Part shown: positions 20,996 to 33,500 of the stretch, piece by piece
How the letters are laid out: the number at the start of each line of letters is the position of its first letter
How positions within the stretch are numbered: position 1 is the stretch's first letter
From: Chrysaora quinquecirrha
Taxonomy: Eukaryota > Cnidaria > Scyphozoa > Semaeostomeae > Pelagiidae
NCBI GenBank assembly: GCA_014526335.1
Contig: JACTAT010000142.1
Location: forward strand, 85,363-149,362
DNA: 64,000 nucleotides
Direction of reading: 5' to 3'
Position numbers and translations under genes: made by a program
The notes under the pieces: model-generated
Database searches by the model: none
The model's input: the letters and a program-made list of their open reading frames with translations, nothing else
What the model was told of the DNA's origin: nothing

Positions 20996-22880
20996 TCAAA
21001 ATTGGGCTAGGATGTTCAATATCCACGGCCCCGGCCCTCGGGGCCCTCATTTTGGAGCCCTCGGGGCCCCTTATATTTTTTAGTGATATTTCAGGTCAAG
21101 GTCTCCATATTTCGTTAAAACAAAGAAAAGTAGACGTTTTGATGGTGAAACCGAGCAGAAGGGCCATTTTATATTCCTAGAATTCGCATCAAAGTTCATT
21201 TTTTATGAGAAAATGTTCATAAGAAACCTTGATCTATGTAAAATGTGTCTAAAATCCTCGCCAAAAATGCTCGGACACTTACATCTCTGTATCAAAATAA
21301 TTAAGAGTCGGTGATATTGAAAGAGGGGCATTTAACTGTTTATAAAAGCGTACAAGATTCCTGCTGAAAAAAGGATTTTCCAAGAAATCAATAGAATTTA
21401 CGGCAGGGTGTGTGTGATAAGGAGTGAATTGCCCTTCGATATCTGGGATACTCAAAATCCATTTCTTACTCGAGTAAATATATAATAAAACAGTGAAGCA
21501 GTAACGCTGCAAAGCGACGAGAAGACGAAGCAAGAAAGACGAATTCATTAGATGCTAATATTTCGCCCCGGCATTCTAGACAGGGAAATATCTGTGACAA
21601 ACTAAGCAACTGCCTAATCACGAATTTTTCTTCTGATTCTGATACTTTGAAGGTTGGAGATTCATTTTCCGAGATGGGCCCAAGTGAATTGTTTTTAGAA
21701 AACACGTGATTCGTGACGTCATAAAACATAAAAATCTAACATTTGAGGTCAATATCTCTCACTGTAAGTGTCATACAGTGAAACAAATTGCATTTTCTGA
21801 TAGCTCTAGGTAAGAGCTTTCGTTTGATATATAGCAAGATCAGTTTTGGTGACACCAGCAATTTGGTTGATGACGTCATCAAATCCATAAACTACAGATA
21901 TCTGCCGCTTTTTCGCGCCCGTCTGAGTTGAAGTATGTTGTTTATCGTTTCTATACTTATTTTAACACTATTTGTACAGTTGATCTACGTTTGAGTCTAT
22001 TTTACATGAGATTAGTAACAATTTCAGTTTTGTCGATGTCAGCAAATTGGCTGATGATGTCATCAAATTCAAAAGTAGAATTATCTGTCGTTTTCATACT
22101 TTTATGAATTACAGATGGTAAATAGTGTTTTCAAAACATAATTCACAGGTCGACAGGAGTATACAGTACACAGTACACAGATATGACTTGTTCACAGCAC
22201 ATCAATTGCCTTGAAAACGGCGTATAAATGGGAATAGAAGGGCTAATTGTTTTATGCATGGGGTTAGCACTTTAATTAAAGAGCAGTTGAGTTTCAAAAC
22301 GGTGTTATCTTTTAAGGTAAGTGAAAAATGTAAACGCATGAATTTAAAGGTACTCTGGCAAGGAAAATTCAACTTTCGCTCACAAATTATTTAGTGAACA
22401 CTTGCAAGAACAATTTCAGAGAGCTAACAATCAGCAACCCCAGACGCAAGAGCGTCACAGATGTTCATTTGCATCCATAAACGACCTTAATATGGGAAAG
22501 TAGAATGACATTGAGGACAAGCATCTGTTTTGCAATAGACAAAAGCTTGTCAACCCTCCGGTATTCGGCAAACAAACAGTAGCGTGGCTCTGCTCTCATC
22601 AACAGCGGCATTAATACCATGATCAAACTCTTCTGACAAACAAACAAAGCAAAAGCAAGTCCTTAAAGAGCGATCAAAAGTACTGTAATTGTCGTTTCTC
22701 TTGCACCTTTTGCAGTGCTGAGCATTTCGAGGATTAAATTGCCACGCCTACATTTACAATGGCTTCCAGGAATGCCCCTTCGTCCTATCGATAGGCACCC
22801 TGACGCAGAGTGAAAGGTAATTATTCTTCTATGCCAAGAACGTTATGTTCCAGCCAGAGAAAGGTTACAGACTGCATAAT
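20996..22880. other. Intergenic with CRE-like palindromes, no gene recognised
   Basis: Open stretches on the minus strand (21279-21548 and 21466-21729) have no known motif. TGACGTCA occurs at about 21714 and 21870. A diverged direct duplication is described separately. GGCCCTCGGGGCC-type repeats lie at 21030-21070. Confidence 0.5.
21838..22088. repeat. Diverged direct duplication carrying TGATGACGTCATCA
   Basis: 21838-21905 and 22018-22088 share the order TCAGTTTTG, GTCAGCAA or CCAGCAA, TTGG.TGATGA.GTCATCAAAT and a TATCTG.CG tail. The first copy has the full palindrome TGATGACGTCATCA, a CRE/ATF-type site; the second has a changed centre. Confidence 0.6.
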
Positions 22881-23120
22881 GTGTGTGTGTGTGTGGGGGG
22901 GGGGGGGACAGCTTCCTGGTACGCCGGTACATAGGATCCTGTATATCGTACAAGGGGCTAAAAATCGACCTAGTACGGTACAAACGCAATCTGGTAGATG
23001 GTACACTTGAAAAGTCAAAGCCATAACATGCGCATACGTGAAAAACGGTACATCGGTACATTGTCACGAATAGCTGACCTGTACGCTTGCAAAAAAGGCC
23101 GGTACACCGGTACATTGATT
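22881..23120. repeat. (GT)n-(G)n tract and GGTACA-rich segment
   Basis: GT repeats at about 22881-22895 run into thirteen G at 22895-22907. From 22916 to 23120 the motif CGGTACA/GGTACACCGGTACA recurs at least eight times, including reverse forms. Open frames here are spurious. Confidence 0.7.
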
Positions 23121-23933
23121 ATAGCTGTCACCCCCAAGAATGTAAAACTATATAACATGGACCCAAGAGTCTTAAATGATAATACTTAATTTTCCACAAA
23201 AAGCAAAAAGAACTAAATGCATTCTCCGCATACTCCAATGTAATCTTAAGATAGACTTGTCACTTGAGGGATGAGCGAAATCGCTCACATTCGGAAAATA
23301 AAGCTTGCAACAAATGTGAATATTCACAGGCAAGTCCCCATGAAATCCACAATATGGTAATCAGCCAACAATTCAAGCAAGATGCCACTCTTTCTTTTGA
23401 AAAAGAGGTACGATCAATGTCGGCACAAAAGCACAGAGTTGTATTTTAATGTATCTAACTGGTCAGTAACAATGCCAGTATATAGTTAATATCAGCATCA
23501 CTGCATTAATGGTAATAGCATCAAAAGATGACACCGAGAATCCCGCAATAAATAGAGAAGAAATGATGCTTTCTTTACAAGACTATTGTAAAGAAATTTC
23601 AGGGACTTCTCCTGGCGTTAGCTATGATCGTACAGCCTTCTTATTTTCGCTCAGCCCAGTCTAAATTGACCTAAAGTTTCTTAGACTTACTGGAACAACG
23701 AACATCTGCAAAAATGGAAATAGAACATAAGCGGAGTTAGGGTATCGTCATCATCACATTAAGTCTGTTTTCTGAATTCTTCGTTGAGACGTAAGTGGTG
23801 ATGCTCCATTTTTTAAATCCAAGTCAAAATGTGAAGATGATAATTGGTATCTTCATGTGTAAGAAGAAGTTCTCCAATCATGTGGAAACTGATTTAGTTT
23901 TCCGTTTGATTGGTATCTTCGACGTTTTCACTA
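23121..23933. other. Intergenic flank of the macrosatellite, nothing recognised
   Basis: No coding motif, RNA gene or element terminus. GATTGGTATCTTC occurs twice (about 23841, as AATTGGTATCTTC, and 23909) just before the array. Confidence 0.5.
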
Positions 23934-24411
23934 CAATCCCGGACAAAACTCATGAGACTAACAGTGAAAATGCTCTTCTTACCAAACATATCGTCCCCTT
24001 CCCCGAATCAATGTTGTTTTCGCAAATGAAAGTAAAAGACAATCTGTAGAACATCAAAGAAACCCAACATTGGATTGGGGGAGGGGGGGATTCATTTTCT
24101 TCCTATTTTGTACAAAGTATTTCTAAATTGATGAAACTTTATGGAAGTCTCATTGAGTTTTGTCCGGGATTGATCCCGGACAAAACTCATGAGACTAACA
24201 GTGAAAATGCTCTTCTTACCAAACATATCGTCCCCCTTCACCCGAATCAATGTTGTTTTCGCAAATGAAAGTAAAAGACAATCTGTAGAACATCAAAGAA
24301 ACCCAACATTGGATTGGGGGAGGGGGGGATTCATTTTCTTCCTATTTTGTACAAAGTATTTCTAAATTGATGAAACTTTATGGAAGTCTCATTGAGTTTT
24401 GTCCGGGATTG
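23934..24411. mobile_element. Tandem pair of 238-bp TIR elements at the array's left end
   Basis: Each copy starts CAATCCCGGACAAAACTCA and ends with the inverted form TGAGTTTTGTCCGGGATTG. The copies are fused at 24172/24173 as GGGATTG-ATCCCGG, so two bases of the second terminus are lost. Internal sequence has no coding capacity. The same element sits once in nearly every monomer that follows. Left of 23934 the sequence is single-copy. Confidence 0.85.
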
Positions 24412-25441
24412 TCTTCTGCAAAACGTTCTCACTGCTCCAACAGTTTACACGATAGAATGCAAAAGTAACTTGCCATCTGATGTAAGTCTGATCTAATATT
24501 GCAGAAATGTAATTTAAGTGTAATATAAACATGTTATCACGTGGTCAGAATCATTTCATGATTAAAAATAACATTACTTAGCAATTATTACGCGTTGTCT
24601 TCAAAAAAAGCTCATTTTGGAGAGGATGGCTGGAGGAAAGGCTATCGAATCAGAGACAAGGGCTTAGAAACACTTTATGTTTACATGAAATAAATCAGAC
24701 ACACGGACTTATATAAAATTTCAACTTCTGATCTCATGCCCCGCAGCAAATAAATGTAAGACAAACCGTAAAACTTTGCTGTTATGTGTGACACTATAAC
24801 TGAGCAAGCCCACATGCCTACACAATTTATTTAACAATAAGTTGCAATGTTTGCCGAACGAAAACACATTTCATGTCACACATGCCACGTATTATTTCTG
24901 CTCATATCTCTATGCAGCTGACGATCGGGGTCTACACACTGAAATGCATAAAACATATATACATTGTAGGTGTATAATAAAATAGTTTGTCTACCAGATT
25001 TACAACGACATTGTTCCTCTACGGTTAACCGTGACGATTAACCCCTGACATTTACATATTTATATGTGAAAAAGAGACCTAGAAATTTTCTATCTGTTCA
25101 GTTTTTATCTGTTCTTATAGTTTCAGGTGGTAATATGAATATTGCTATAATCAATAAATTAGATCAGGCTTATACATTAGCGGCAATAATCAAACTGACT
25201 TAACATCTGATACATGGATGTGACGTGATTTGAGGAAAATTGATAAAGAAAGGCCAAGGCAAGGAACTTTGTTAAGTAACAATAATTCAGCGCCGCTAGC
25301 AAGTGCAGCTGCGACGTAAAACCAATTACTGGAAAGAAATACATTCAGTGTATCTAAATTTGTTATGATGCTGAGTAAAAAAAGATTTTTTTAACCTTAT
25401 TTTATACGCTAAGTGATCTGCCCTTATCTAATGCCAAAAGA
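24412..25441. repeat. Edge core 1 (short, diverged)
   Basis: Carries private or edge-only variants: CTCCAACAG for CTGCGACAG, GTAATTTAAG for GTAACTTAAG, ACATTTCATG for ACGTTTCATG, and GATGTGACGTG for GATGTCACGTG, which removes one E-box. It is followed by core 2 with no TIR element between them. Confidence 0.9.
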
Positions 25442-25444
25442 CTG

Positions 25445-26476
25445 TCTTCTGCAAAACGTTCTCACTGCTCCAACAGTTTACACGATAGAATGCAAAAGTA
25501 ACTTGCCATCTGATGTAAGTCTGATCTAATATTGCAGAAATGTAATTTAAGTGTAATATAAACATGTTATCACGTGGTCAGAATCATTTCATGATTAAAA
25601 ATAACATTACTTAGCAATTATTACGCGTTGTCTTCAAAAAAAAGCTCATTTTGGAGAGGATGGCTGGAGGAAAGGCTATCGAATCAGAGACAAGGGCTTA
25701 GAAACACTTTATGTTTACATGAAATAAATCAGACACACGGACTTATATAAAATTTCAACTTCTGATCTCATGCCCCGCAGCAAATAAATGTAAGACAAAC
25801 CGTAAAACTTTGCTGTTATGTGTGACACTATAACTGAGCAAGCCCACATGCCTACACAATTTATTTAACAATAAGTTGCAATGTTTGCCGAACGAAAAAC
25901 ACATTTCATGTCACACATGCCACGTATTATTTCTGCTCATATCTCTATGCAGCTGACGATCGGGGTCTACACACTGAAATGCATAAAACATATATACATT
26001 GTAGGTGTATAATAAAATAGTTTGTCTACCAGATTTACAACGACATTGTTCCTCTACGGTTAACCGTGACGATTAACCCCTGACATTTACATATTTATAT
26101 GTGAAAAAGAGACCTAGAAATTTTCTATCTGTTCAGTTTTTATCTGTTCTTATAGTTTCAGGTCGTAATATGAATATTGCTATAATCAATGAATTAGATC
26201 AGGCTTATACATTAGCGGCAATAATCAAACTGACTTAACATCTGATACATGGATGTCACGTGATTTGAGGAAAATTGATAAAGAAAGGCCAAGGCAAGGA
26301 ACTTTGTTAAGTAACAATAATTCAGCGCCGCTAGCAAGTGCAGCTGCGACGTAAAACCAATTACTGGAAATAAATACATTCAGTGTATCTAAATTTGTTA
26401 TGATGCTGAGTAAAAAAAGATTTTTTTAACCTTATTTTATACGCTAAGTGATCTGCCCTTATCTAATGCCAAAAGA
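25445..26476. repeat. Edge core 2 (short, intermediate)
   Basis: Shares CTCCAACAG and GTAATTTAAG with core 1, but GGTCGTAATATG and GATGTCACGTG with the internal cores. It is therefore intermediate between the edge and the homogenised interior. Confidence 0.9.
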
Positions 26477-26714
26477 CAATCCCGGACAAAACTCATGAGA
26501 CTAACAGTGAAAATGCTCTTCTTACCAAACATATCGTCCCCCTTCCCCCGAATCAATGTTGTTTTCGCAAATGAAAGTAAAAGACAATCTGTAGAACATC
26601 AAAGAAACCCAACATTGGATTGGGGAGGGGGATTCATTTTCTTCCTATTTTGTACAAAGTATTTCTAAATTGATGAAACTTTATGGAAGTCTCATTGAGT
26701 TTTGTCCGGGATTG
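26477..26714. mobile_element. Monomer-embedded TIR element (typical 238-bp copy)
   Basis: Perfect 19-bp termini CAATCCCGGACAAAACTCA / TGAGTTTTGTCCGGGATTG, extended by near-matching TGAGA/TCTCA. Flanking AAAAGA and TCTTCTG add a few more paired bases. A G-rich stretch (GGGGAGGGGG or GGGGGAGGGGGGG) in the middle accounts for the 238- and 241-bp forms. The 247-bp copy at 27994 has a small internal duplication of TACAAAGTATT. No transposase. Confidence 0.85.
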
Positions 26715-27333
26715 TCTTCTGCAAAACGTTCTCACTGCTGCGACAGTTTACACGATAGAATGCAAAAGTAACTTGCCATCTGATGTAAGTCTGATCTAAT
26801 ATTGCAGAAATGTAACTTAAGTGTAATATAAACATGTTATCACGTGGTCAGAATCATTTCATGATTAAAAATAACATTACTTAGCAATTATTACGCGTTG
26901 TCTTCAAAAAAAGCTCATTTTGGAGAGGATGGCTGGAGGAAAGGCTATCGAATCAGAGACAAGGGCTTAGAAACACTTTATGTTTACATGAAATAAATCA
27001 GACACACGGACTTATATAAAATTTCAACTTCTGATCTCATGCCCCGCAGCAAATAAATGTAAGACAAACCGTAAAACTTTGCTGTTATGTGTGACACTAT
27101 AACTGAGCAAGCCCACATGCCTACACAATTTATTTAACAATAAGTTGCAATGTTTGCCGAACGAAAACACGTTTCATGTCACACATGCCACGTATTATTT
27201 CTGCTCATATCTCTATGCAGCTGACGATCGGGGTCTACACACTGAAATGCATAAAACATATATACATTGTAGGTGTATAATAAAATAGTTTGTCTACCAG
27301 ATTTACAACGACATTGTTCCTCTACGGTTAACC

Positions 27334-27582
27334 ATGGTTAACCGTACGGTTAACCCCACGGTTAACCCTTGTTTTAGGCCAATTTTATATGAAATTCAAT
27401 GAGAATCAACGGTTAACCACGGTTAACCCCCAAAATTATATAAAATAAACTATATTACCTTTATTCTTGAAAAAGAGGGGTTAACCGTTGAAATGCTTCT
27501 GCATGCATGTTTCAGTATGGAATTACACATTTAAGAGGGGTTAACCGTAGGGTTAACCGTGGGGTTAACCGTACGGTTAACC
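27334..27582. repeat. GGTTAACC-rich 249-250 bp block of long monomers (type copy)
   Basis: Present in long cores and absent from short ones. Both edges lie on the 11-bp direct repeat TACGGTTAACC (27323-27333 and 27572-27582), of which short cores keep one copy. Block plus flank has about eleven GGTTAACC palindromes, clustered at both ends in inverted layout, so single strands could fold. Two length forms exist (five or six C before AAAATT). Confidence 0.9.
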
Positions 27583-30500
27583 GTGACGATTAACCCCTGA
27601 CATTTACATATTTATATGTGAAAAAGAGACCTAGAAATTTTCTATCTGTTCAGTTTTTATCTGTTCTTATAGTTTCAGGTCGTAATATGAATATTGCTAT
27701 AATCAATGAATTAGATCAGGCTTATACATTAGCGGCAATAATCAAACTGACTTAACATCTGATACATGGATGTCACGTGATTTGAGGAAAATTGATAAAG
27801 AAAGGCCAAGGCAAGGAACTTTGTTAAGTAACAATAATTCAGCGCCGCTAGCAAGTGCAGCTGCGACGTAAAACCAATTACTGGAAATAAATACATTCAG
27901 TGTATCTAAATTTGTTATGATGCTGAGTAAAAAAAGATTTTTTTAACCTTATTTTATACGCTAAGTGATCTGCCCTTATCTAATGCCAAAAGACAATCCC
28001 GGACAAAACTCATGAGACTAACAGTGAAAATGCTCTTCTTACCAAACATATCGTCCCCCTTCCCCCGAATCAATGTTGTTTTCGCAAATGAAAGTAAAAG
28101 ACAATCTGTAGAACATCAAAGAAACCCAACATTGGATTGGGGAGGGGGGTACAAAGTATTCATTTTCTTCCTATTTTGTACAAAGTATTTCTAAATTGAT
28201 GAAACTTTATGGAAGTCTCATTGAGTTTTGTCCGGGATTGTCTTCTGCAAAACGTTCTCACTGCTGCGACAGTTTACACGATAGAATGCAAAAGTAACTT
28301 GCCATCTGATGTAAGTCTGATCTAATATTGCAGAAATGTAACTTAAGTGTAATATAAACATGTTATCACGTGGTCAGAATCATTTCATGATTAAAAATAA
28401 CATTACTTAGCAATTATTACGCGTTGTCTTCAAAAAAAGCTCATTTTGGAGAGGATGGCTGGAGGAAAGGCTATCGAATCAGAGACAAGGGCTTAGAAAC
28501 ACTTTATGTTTACATGAAATAAATCAGACACACGGACTTATATAAAATTTCAACTTCTGATCTCATGCCCCGCAGCAAATAAATGTAAGACAAACCGTAA
28601 AACTTTGCTGTTATGTGTGACACTATAACTGAGCAAGCCCACATGCCTACACAATTTATTTAACAATAAGTTGCAATGTTTGCCGAACGAAAACACGTTT
28701 CATGTCACACATGCCACGTATTATTTCTGCTCATATCTCTATGCAGCTGACGATCGGGGTCTACACACTGAAATGCATAAAACATATATACATTGTAGGT
28801 GTATAATAAAATAGTTTGTCTACCAGATTTACAACGACATTGTTCCTCTACGGTTAACCATGGTTAACCGTACGGTTAACCCCACGGTTAACCCTTGTTT
28901 TAGGCCAATTTTATATGAAATTCAATGAGAATCAACGGTTAACCACGGTTAACCCCCCAAAATTATATAAAATAAACTATATTACCTTTATTCTTGAAAA
29001 AGAGGGGTTAACCGTTGAAATGCTTCTGCATGCATGTTTCAGTATGGAATTACACATTTAAGAGGGGTTAACCGTAGGGTTAACCGTGGGGTTAACCGTA
29101 CGGTTAACCGTGACGATTAACCCCTGACATTTACATATTTATATGTGAAAAAGAGACCTAGAAATTTTCTATCTGTTCAGTTTTTATCTGTTCTTATAGT
29201 TTCAGGTCGTAATATGAATATTGCTATAATCAATGAATTAGATCAGGCTTATACATTAGCGGCAATAATCAAACTGACTTAACATCTGATACATGGATGT
29301 CACGTGATTTGAGGAAAATTGATAAAGAAAGGCCAAGGCAAGGAACTTTGTTAAGTAACAATAATTCAGCGCCGCTAGCAAGTGCAGCTGCGACGTAAAA
29401 CCAATTACTGGAAATAAATACATTCAGTGTATCTAAATTTGTTATGATGCTGAGTAAAAAAAGATTTTTTTAACCTTATTTTATACGCTAAGTGATCTGC
29501 CCTTATCTAATGCCAAAAGACAATCCCGGACAAAACTCATGAGACTAACAGTGAAAATGCTCTTCTTACCAAACATATCGTCCCCCTTCCCCCGAATCAA
29601 TGTTGTTTTCGCAAATGAAAGTAAAAGACAATCTGTAGAACATCAAAGAAACCCAACATTGGATTGGGGAGGGGGATTCATTTTCTTCCTATTTTGTACA
29701 AAGTATTTCTAAATTGATGAAACTTTATGGAAGTCTCATTGAGTTTTGTCCGGGATTGTCTTCTGCAAAACGTTCTCACTGCTGCGACAGTTTACACGAT
29801 AGAATGCAAAAGTAACTTGCCATCTGATGTAAGTCTGATCTAATATTGCAGAAATGTAACTTAAGTGTAATATAAACATGTTATCACGTGGTCAGAATCA
29901 TTTCATGATTAAAAATAACATTACTTAGCAATTATTACGCGTTGTCTTCAAAAAAAGCTCATTTTGGAGAGGATGGCTGGAGGAAAGGCTATCGAATCAG
30001 AGACAAGGGCTTAGAAACACTTTATGTTTACATGAAATAAATCAGACACACGGACTTATATAAAATTTCAACTTCTGATCTCATGCCCCGCAGCAAATAA
30101 ATGTAAGACAAACCGTAAAACTTTGCTGTTATGTGTGACACTATAACTGAGCAAGCCCACATGCCTACACAATTTATTTAACAATAAGTTGCAATGTTTG
30201 CCGAACGAAAACACGTTTCATGTCACACATGCCACGTATTATTTCTGCTCATATCTCTATGCAGCTGACGATCGGGGTCTACACACTGAAATGCATAAAA
30301 CATATATACATTGTAGGTGTATAATAAAATAGTTTGTCTACCAGATTTACAACGACATTGTTCCTCTACGGTTAACCGTGACGATTAACCCCTGACATTT
30401 ACATATTTATATGTGAAAAAGAGACCTAGAAATTTTCTATCTGTTCAGTTTTTATCTGTTCTTATAGTTTCAGGTCGTAATATGAATATTGCTATAATCA

Positions 30501-33500
30501 ATGAATTAGATCAGGCTTATACATTAGCGGCAATAATCAAACTGACTTAACATCTGATACATGGATGTCACGTGATTTGAGGAAAATTGATAAAGAAAGG
30601 CCAAGGCAAGGAACTTTGTTAAGTAACAATAATTCAGCGCCGCTAGCAAGTGCAGCTGCGACGTAAAACCAATTACTGGAAATAAATACATTCAGTGTAT
30701 CTAAATTTGTTATGATGCTGAGTAAAAAAAGATTTTTTTAACCTTATTTTATACGCTAAGTGATCTGCCCTTATCTAATGCCAAAAGACAATCCCGGACA
30801 AAACTCATGAGACTAACAGTGAAAATGCTCTTCTTACCAAACATATCGTCCCCCTTCCCCCGAATCAATGTTGTTTTCGCAAATGAAAGTAAAAGACAAT
30901 CTGTAGAACATCAAAGAAACCCAACATTGGATTGGGGAGGGGGATTCATTTTCTTCCTATTTTGTACAAAGTATTTCTAAATTGATGAAACTTTATGGAA
31001 GTCTCATTGAGTTTTGTCCGGGATTGTCTTCTGCAAAACGTTCTCACTGCTGCGACAGTTTACACGATAGAATGCAAAAGTAACTTGCCATCTGATGTAA
31101 GTCTGATCTAATATTGCAGAAATGTAACTTAAGTGTAATATAAACATGTTATCACGTGGTCAGAATCATTTCATGATTAAAAATAACATTACTTAGCAAT
31201 TATTACGCGTTGTCTTCAAAAAAAGCTCATTTTGGAGAGGATGGCTGGAGGAAAGGCTATCGAATCAGAGACAAGGGCTTAGAAACACTTTATGTTTACA
31301 TGAAATAAATCAGACACACGGACTTATATAAAATTTCAACTTCTGATCTCATGCCCCGCAGCAAATAAATGTAAGACAAACCGTAAAACTTTGCTGTTAT
31401 GTGTGACACTATAACTGAGCAAGCCCACATGCCTACACAATTTATTTAACAATAAGTTGCAATGTTTGCCGAACGAAAACACGTTTCATGTCACACATGC
31501 CACGTATTATTTCTGCTCATATCTCTATGCAGCTGACGATCGGGGTCTACACACTGAAATGCATAAAACATATATACATTGTAGGTGTATAATAAAATAG
31601 TTTGTCTACCAGATTTACAACGACATTGTTCCTCTACGGTTAACCATGGTTAACCGTACGGTTAACCCCACGGTTAACCCTTGTTTTAGGCCAATTTTAT
31701 ATGAAATTCAATGAGAATCAACGGTTAACCACGGTTAACCCCCCAAAATTATATAAAATAAACTATATTACCTTTATTCTTGAAAAAGAGGGGTTAACCG
31801 TTGAAATGCTTCTGCATGCATGTTTCAGTATGGAATTACACATTTAAGAGGGGTTAACCGTAGGGTTAACCGTGGGGTTAACCGTACGGTTAACCGTGAC
31901 GATTAACCCCTGACATTTACATATTTATATGTGAAAAAGAGACCTAGAAATTTTCTATCTGTTCAGTTTTTATCTGTTCTTATAGTTTCAGGTCGTAATA
32001 TGAATATTGCTATAATCAATGAATTAGATCAGGCTTATACATTAGCGGCAATAATCAAACTGACTTAACATCTGATACATGGATGTCACGTGATTTGAGG
32101 AAAATTGATAAAGAAAGGCCAAGGCAAGGAACTTTGTTAAGTAACAATAATTCAGCGCCGCTAGCAAGTGCAGCTGCGACGTAAAACCAATTACTGGAAA
32201 TAAATACATTCAGTGTATCTAAATTTGTTATGATGCTGAGTAAAAAAAGATTTTTTTAACCTTATTTTATACGCTAAGTGATCTGCCCTTATCTAATGCC
32301 AAAAGACAATCCCGGACAAAACTCATGAGACTAACAGTGAAAATGCTCTTCTTACCAAACATATCGTCCCCCTTCCCCCGAATCAATGTTGTTTTCGCAA
32401 ATGAAAGTAAAAGACAATCTGTAGAACATCAAAGAAACCCAACATTGGATTGGGGAGGGGGATTCATTTTCTTCCTATTTTGTACAAAGTATTTCTAAAT
32501 TGATGAAACTTTATGGAAGTCTCATTGAGTTTTGTCCGGGATTGTCTTCTGCAAAACGTTCTCACTGCTGCGACAGTTTACACGATAGAATGCAAAAGTA
32601 ACTTGCCATCTGATGTAAGTCTGATCTAATATTGCAGAAATGTAACTTAAGTGTAATATAAACATGTTATCACGTGGTCAGAATCATTTCATGATTAAAA
32701 ATAACATTACTTAGCAATTATTACGCGTTGTCTTCAAAAAAAGCTCATTTTGGAGAGGATGGCTGGAGGAAAGGCTATCGAATCAGAGACAAGGGCTTAG
32801 AAACACTTTATGTTTACATGAAATAAATCAGACACACGGACTTATATAAAATTTCAACTTCTGATCTCATGCCCCGCAGCAAATAAATGTAAGACAAACC
32901 GTAAAACTTTGCTGTTATGTGTGACACTATAACTGAGCAAGCCCACATGCCTACACAATTTATTTAACAATAAGTTGCAATGTTTGCCGAACGAAAACAC
33001 GTTTCATGTCACACATGCCACGTATTATTTCTGCTCATATCTCTATGCAGCTGACGATCGGGGTCTACACACTGAAATGCATAAAACATATATACATTGT
33101 AGGTGTATAATAAAATAGTTTGTCTACCAGATTTACAACGACATTGTTCCTCTACGGTTAACCGTGACGATTAACCCCTGACATTTACATATTTATATGT
33201 GAAAAAGAGACCTAGAAATTTTCTATCTGTTCAGTTTTTATCTGTTCTTATAGTTTCAGGTCGTAATATGAATATTGCTATAATCAATGAATTAGATCAG
33301 GCTTATACATTAGCGGCAATAATCAAACTGACTTAACATCTGATACATGGATGTCACGTGATTTGAGGAAAATTGATAAAGAAAGGCCAAGGCAAGGAAC
33401 TTTGTTAAGTAACAATAATTCAGCGCCGCTAGCAAGTGCAGCTGCGACGTAAAACCAATTACTGGAAATAAATACATTCAGTGTATCTAAATTTGTTATG

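Noticed and set aside
21466..21729. Minus-strand frame MFYDVTNHVFSKNNSLGPIS as a possible exon
   Set aside because: No recognised family, no clear splice sites at useful positions, and an overlapping frame of similar length in another phase. It cannot be supported without homology.
23795..24049. Open frames of 60-84 codons running into the TIR element (also 28012-28194)
   Set aside because: They are open only because of local indels in two copies of the element. The other copies lack them and no motif is present.
27323..27582. GGTTAACC block as telomere-like repeat (contains AGGGTTA)
   Set aside because: The motif is a self-complementary octamer with variable spacing and not a TTAGGG tandem. 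The telomere-like hexamer appears once by chance.
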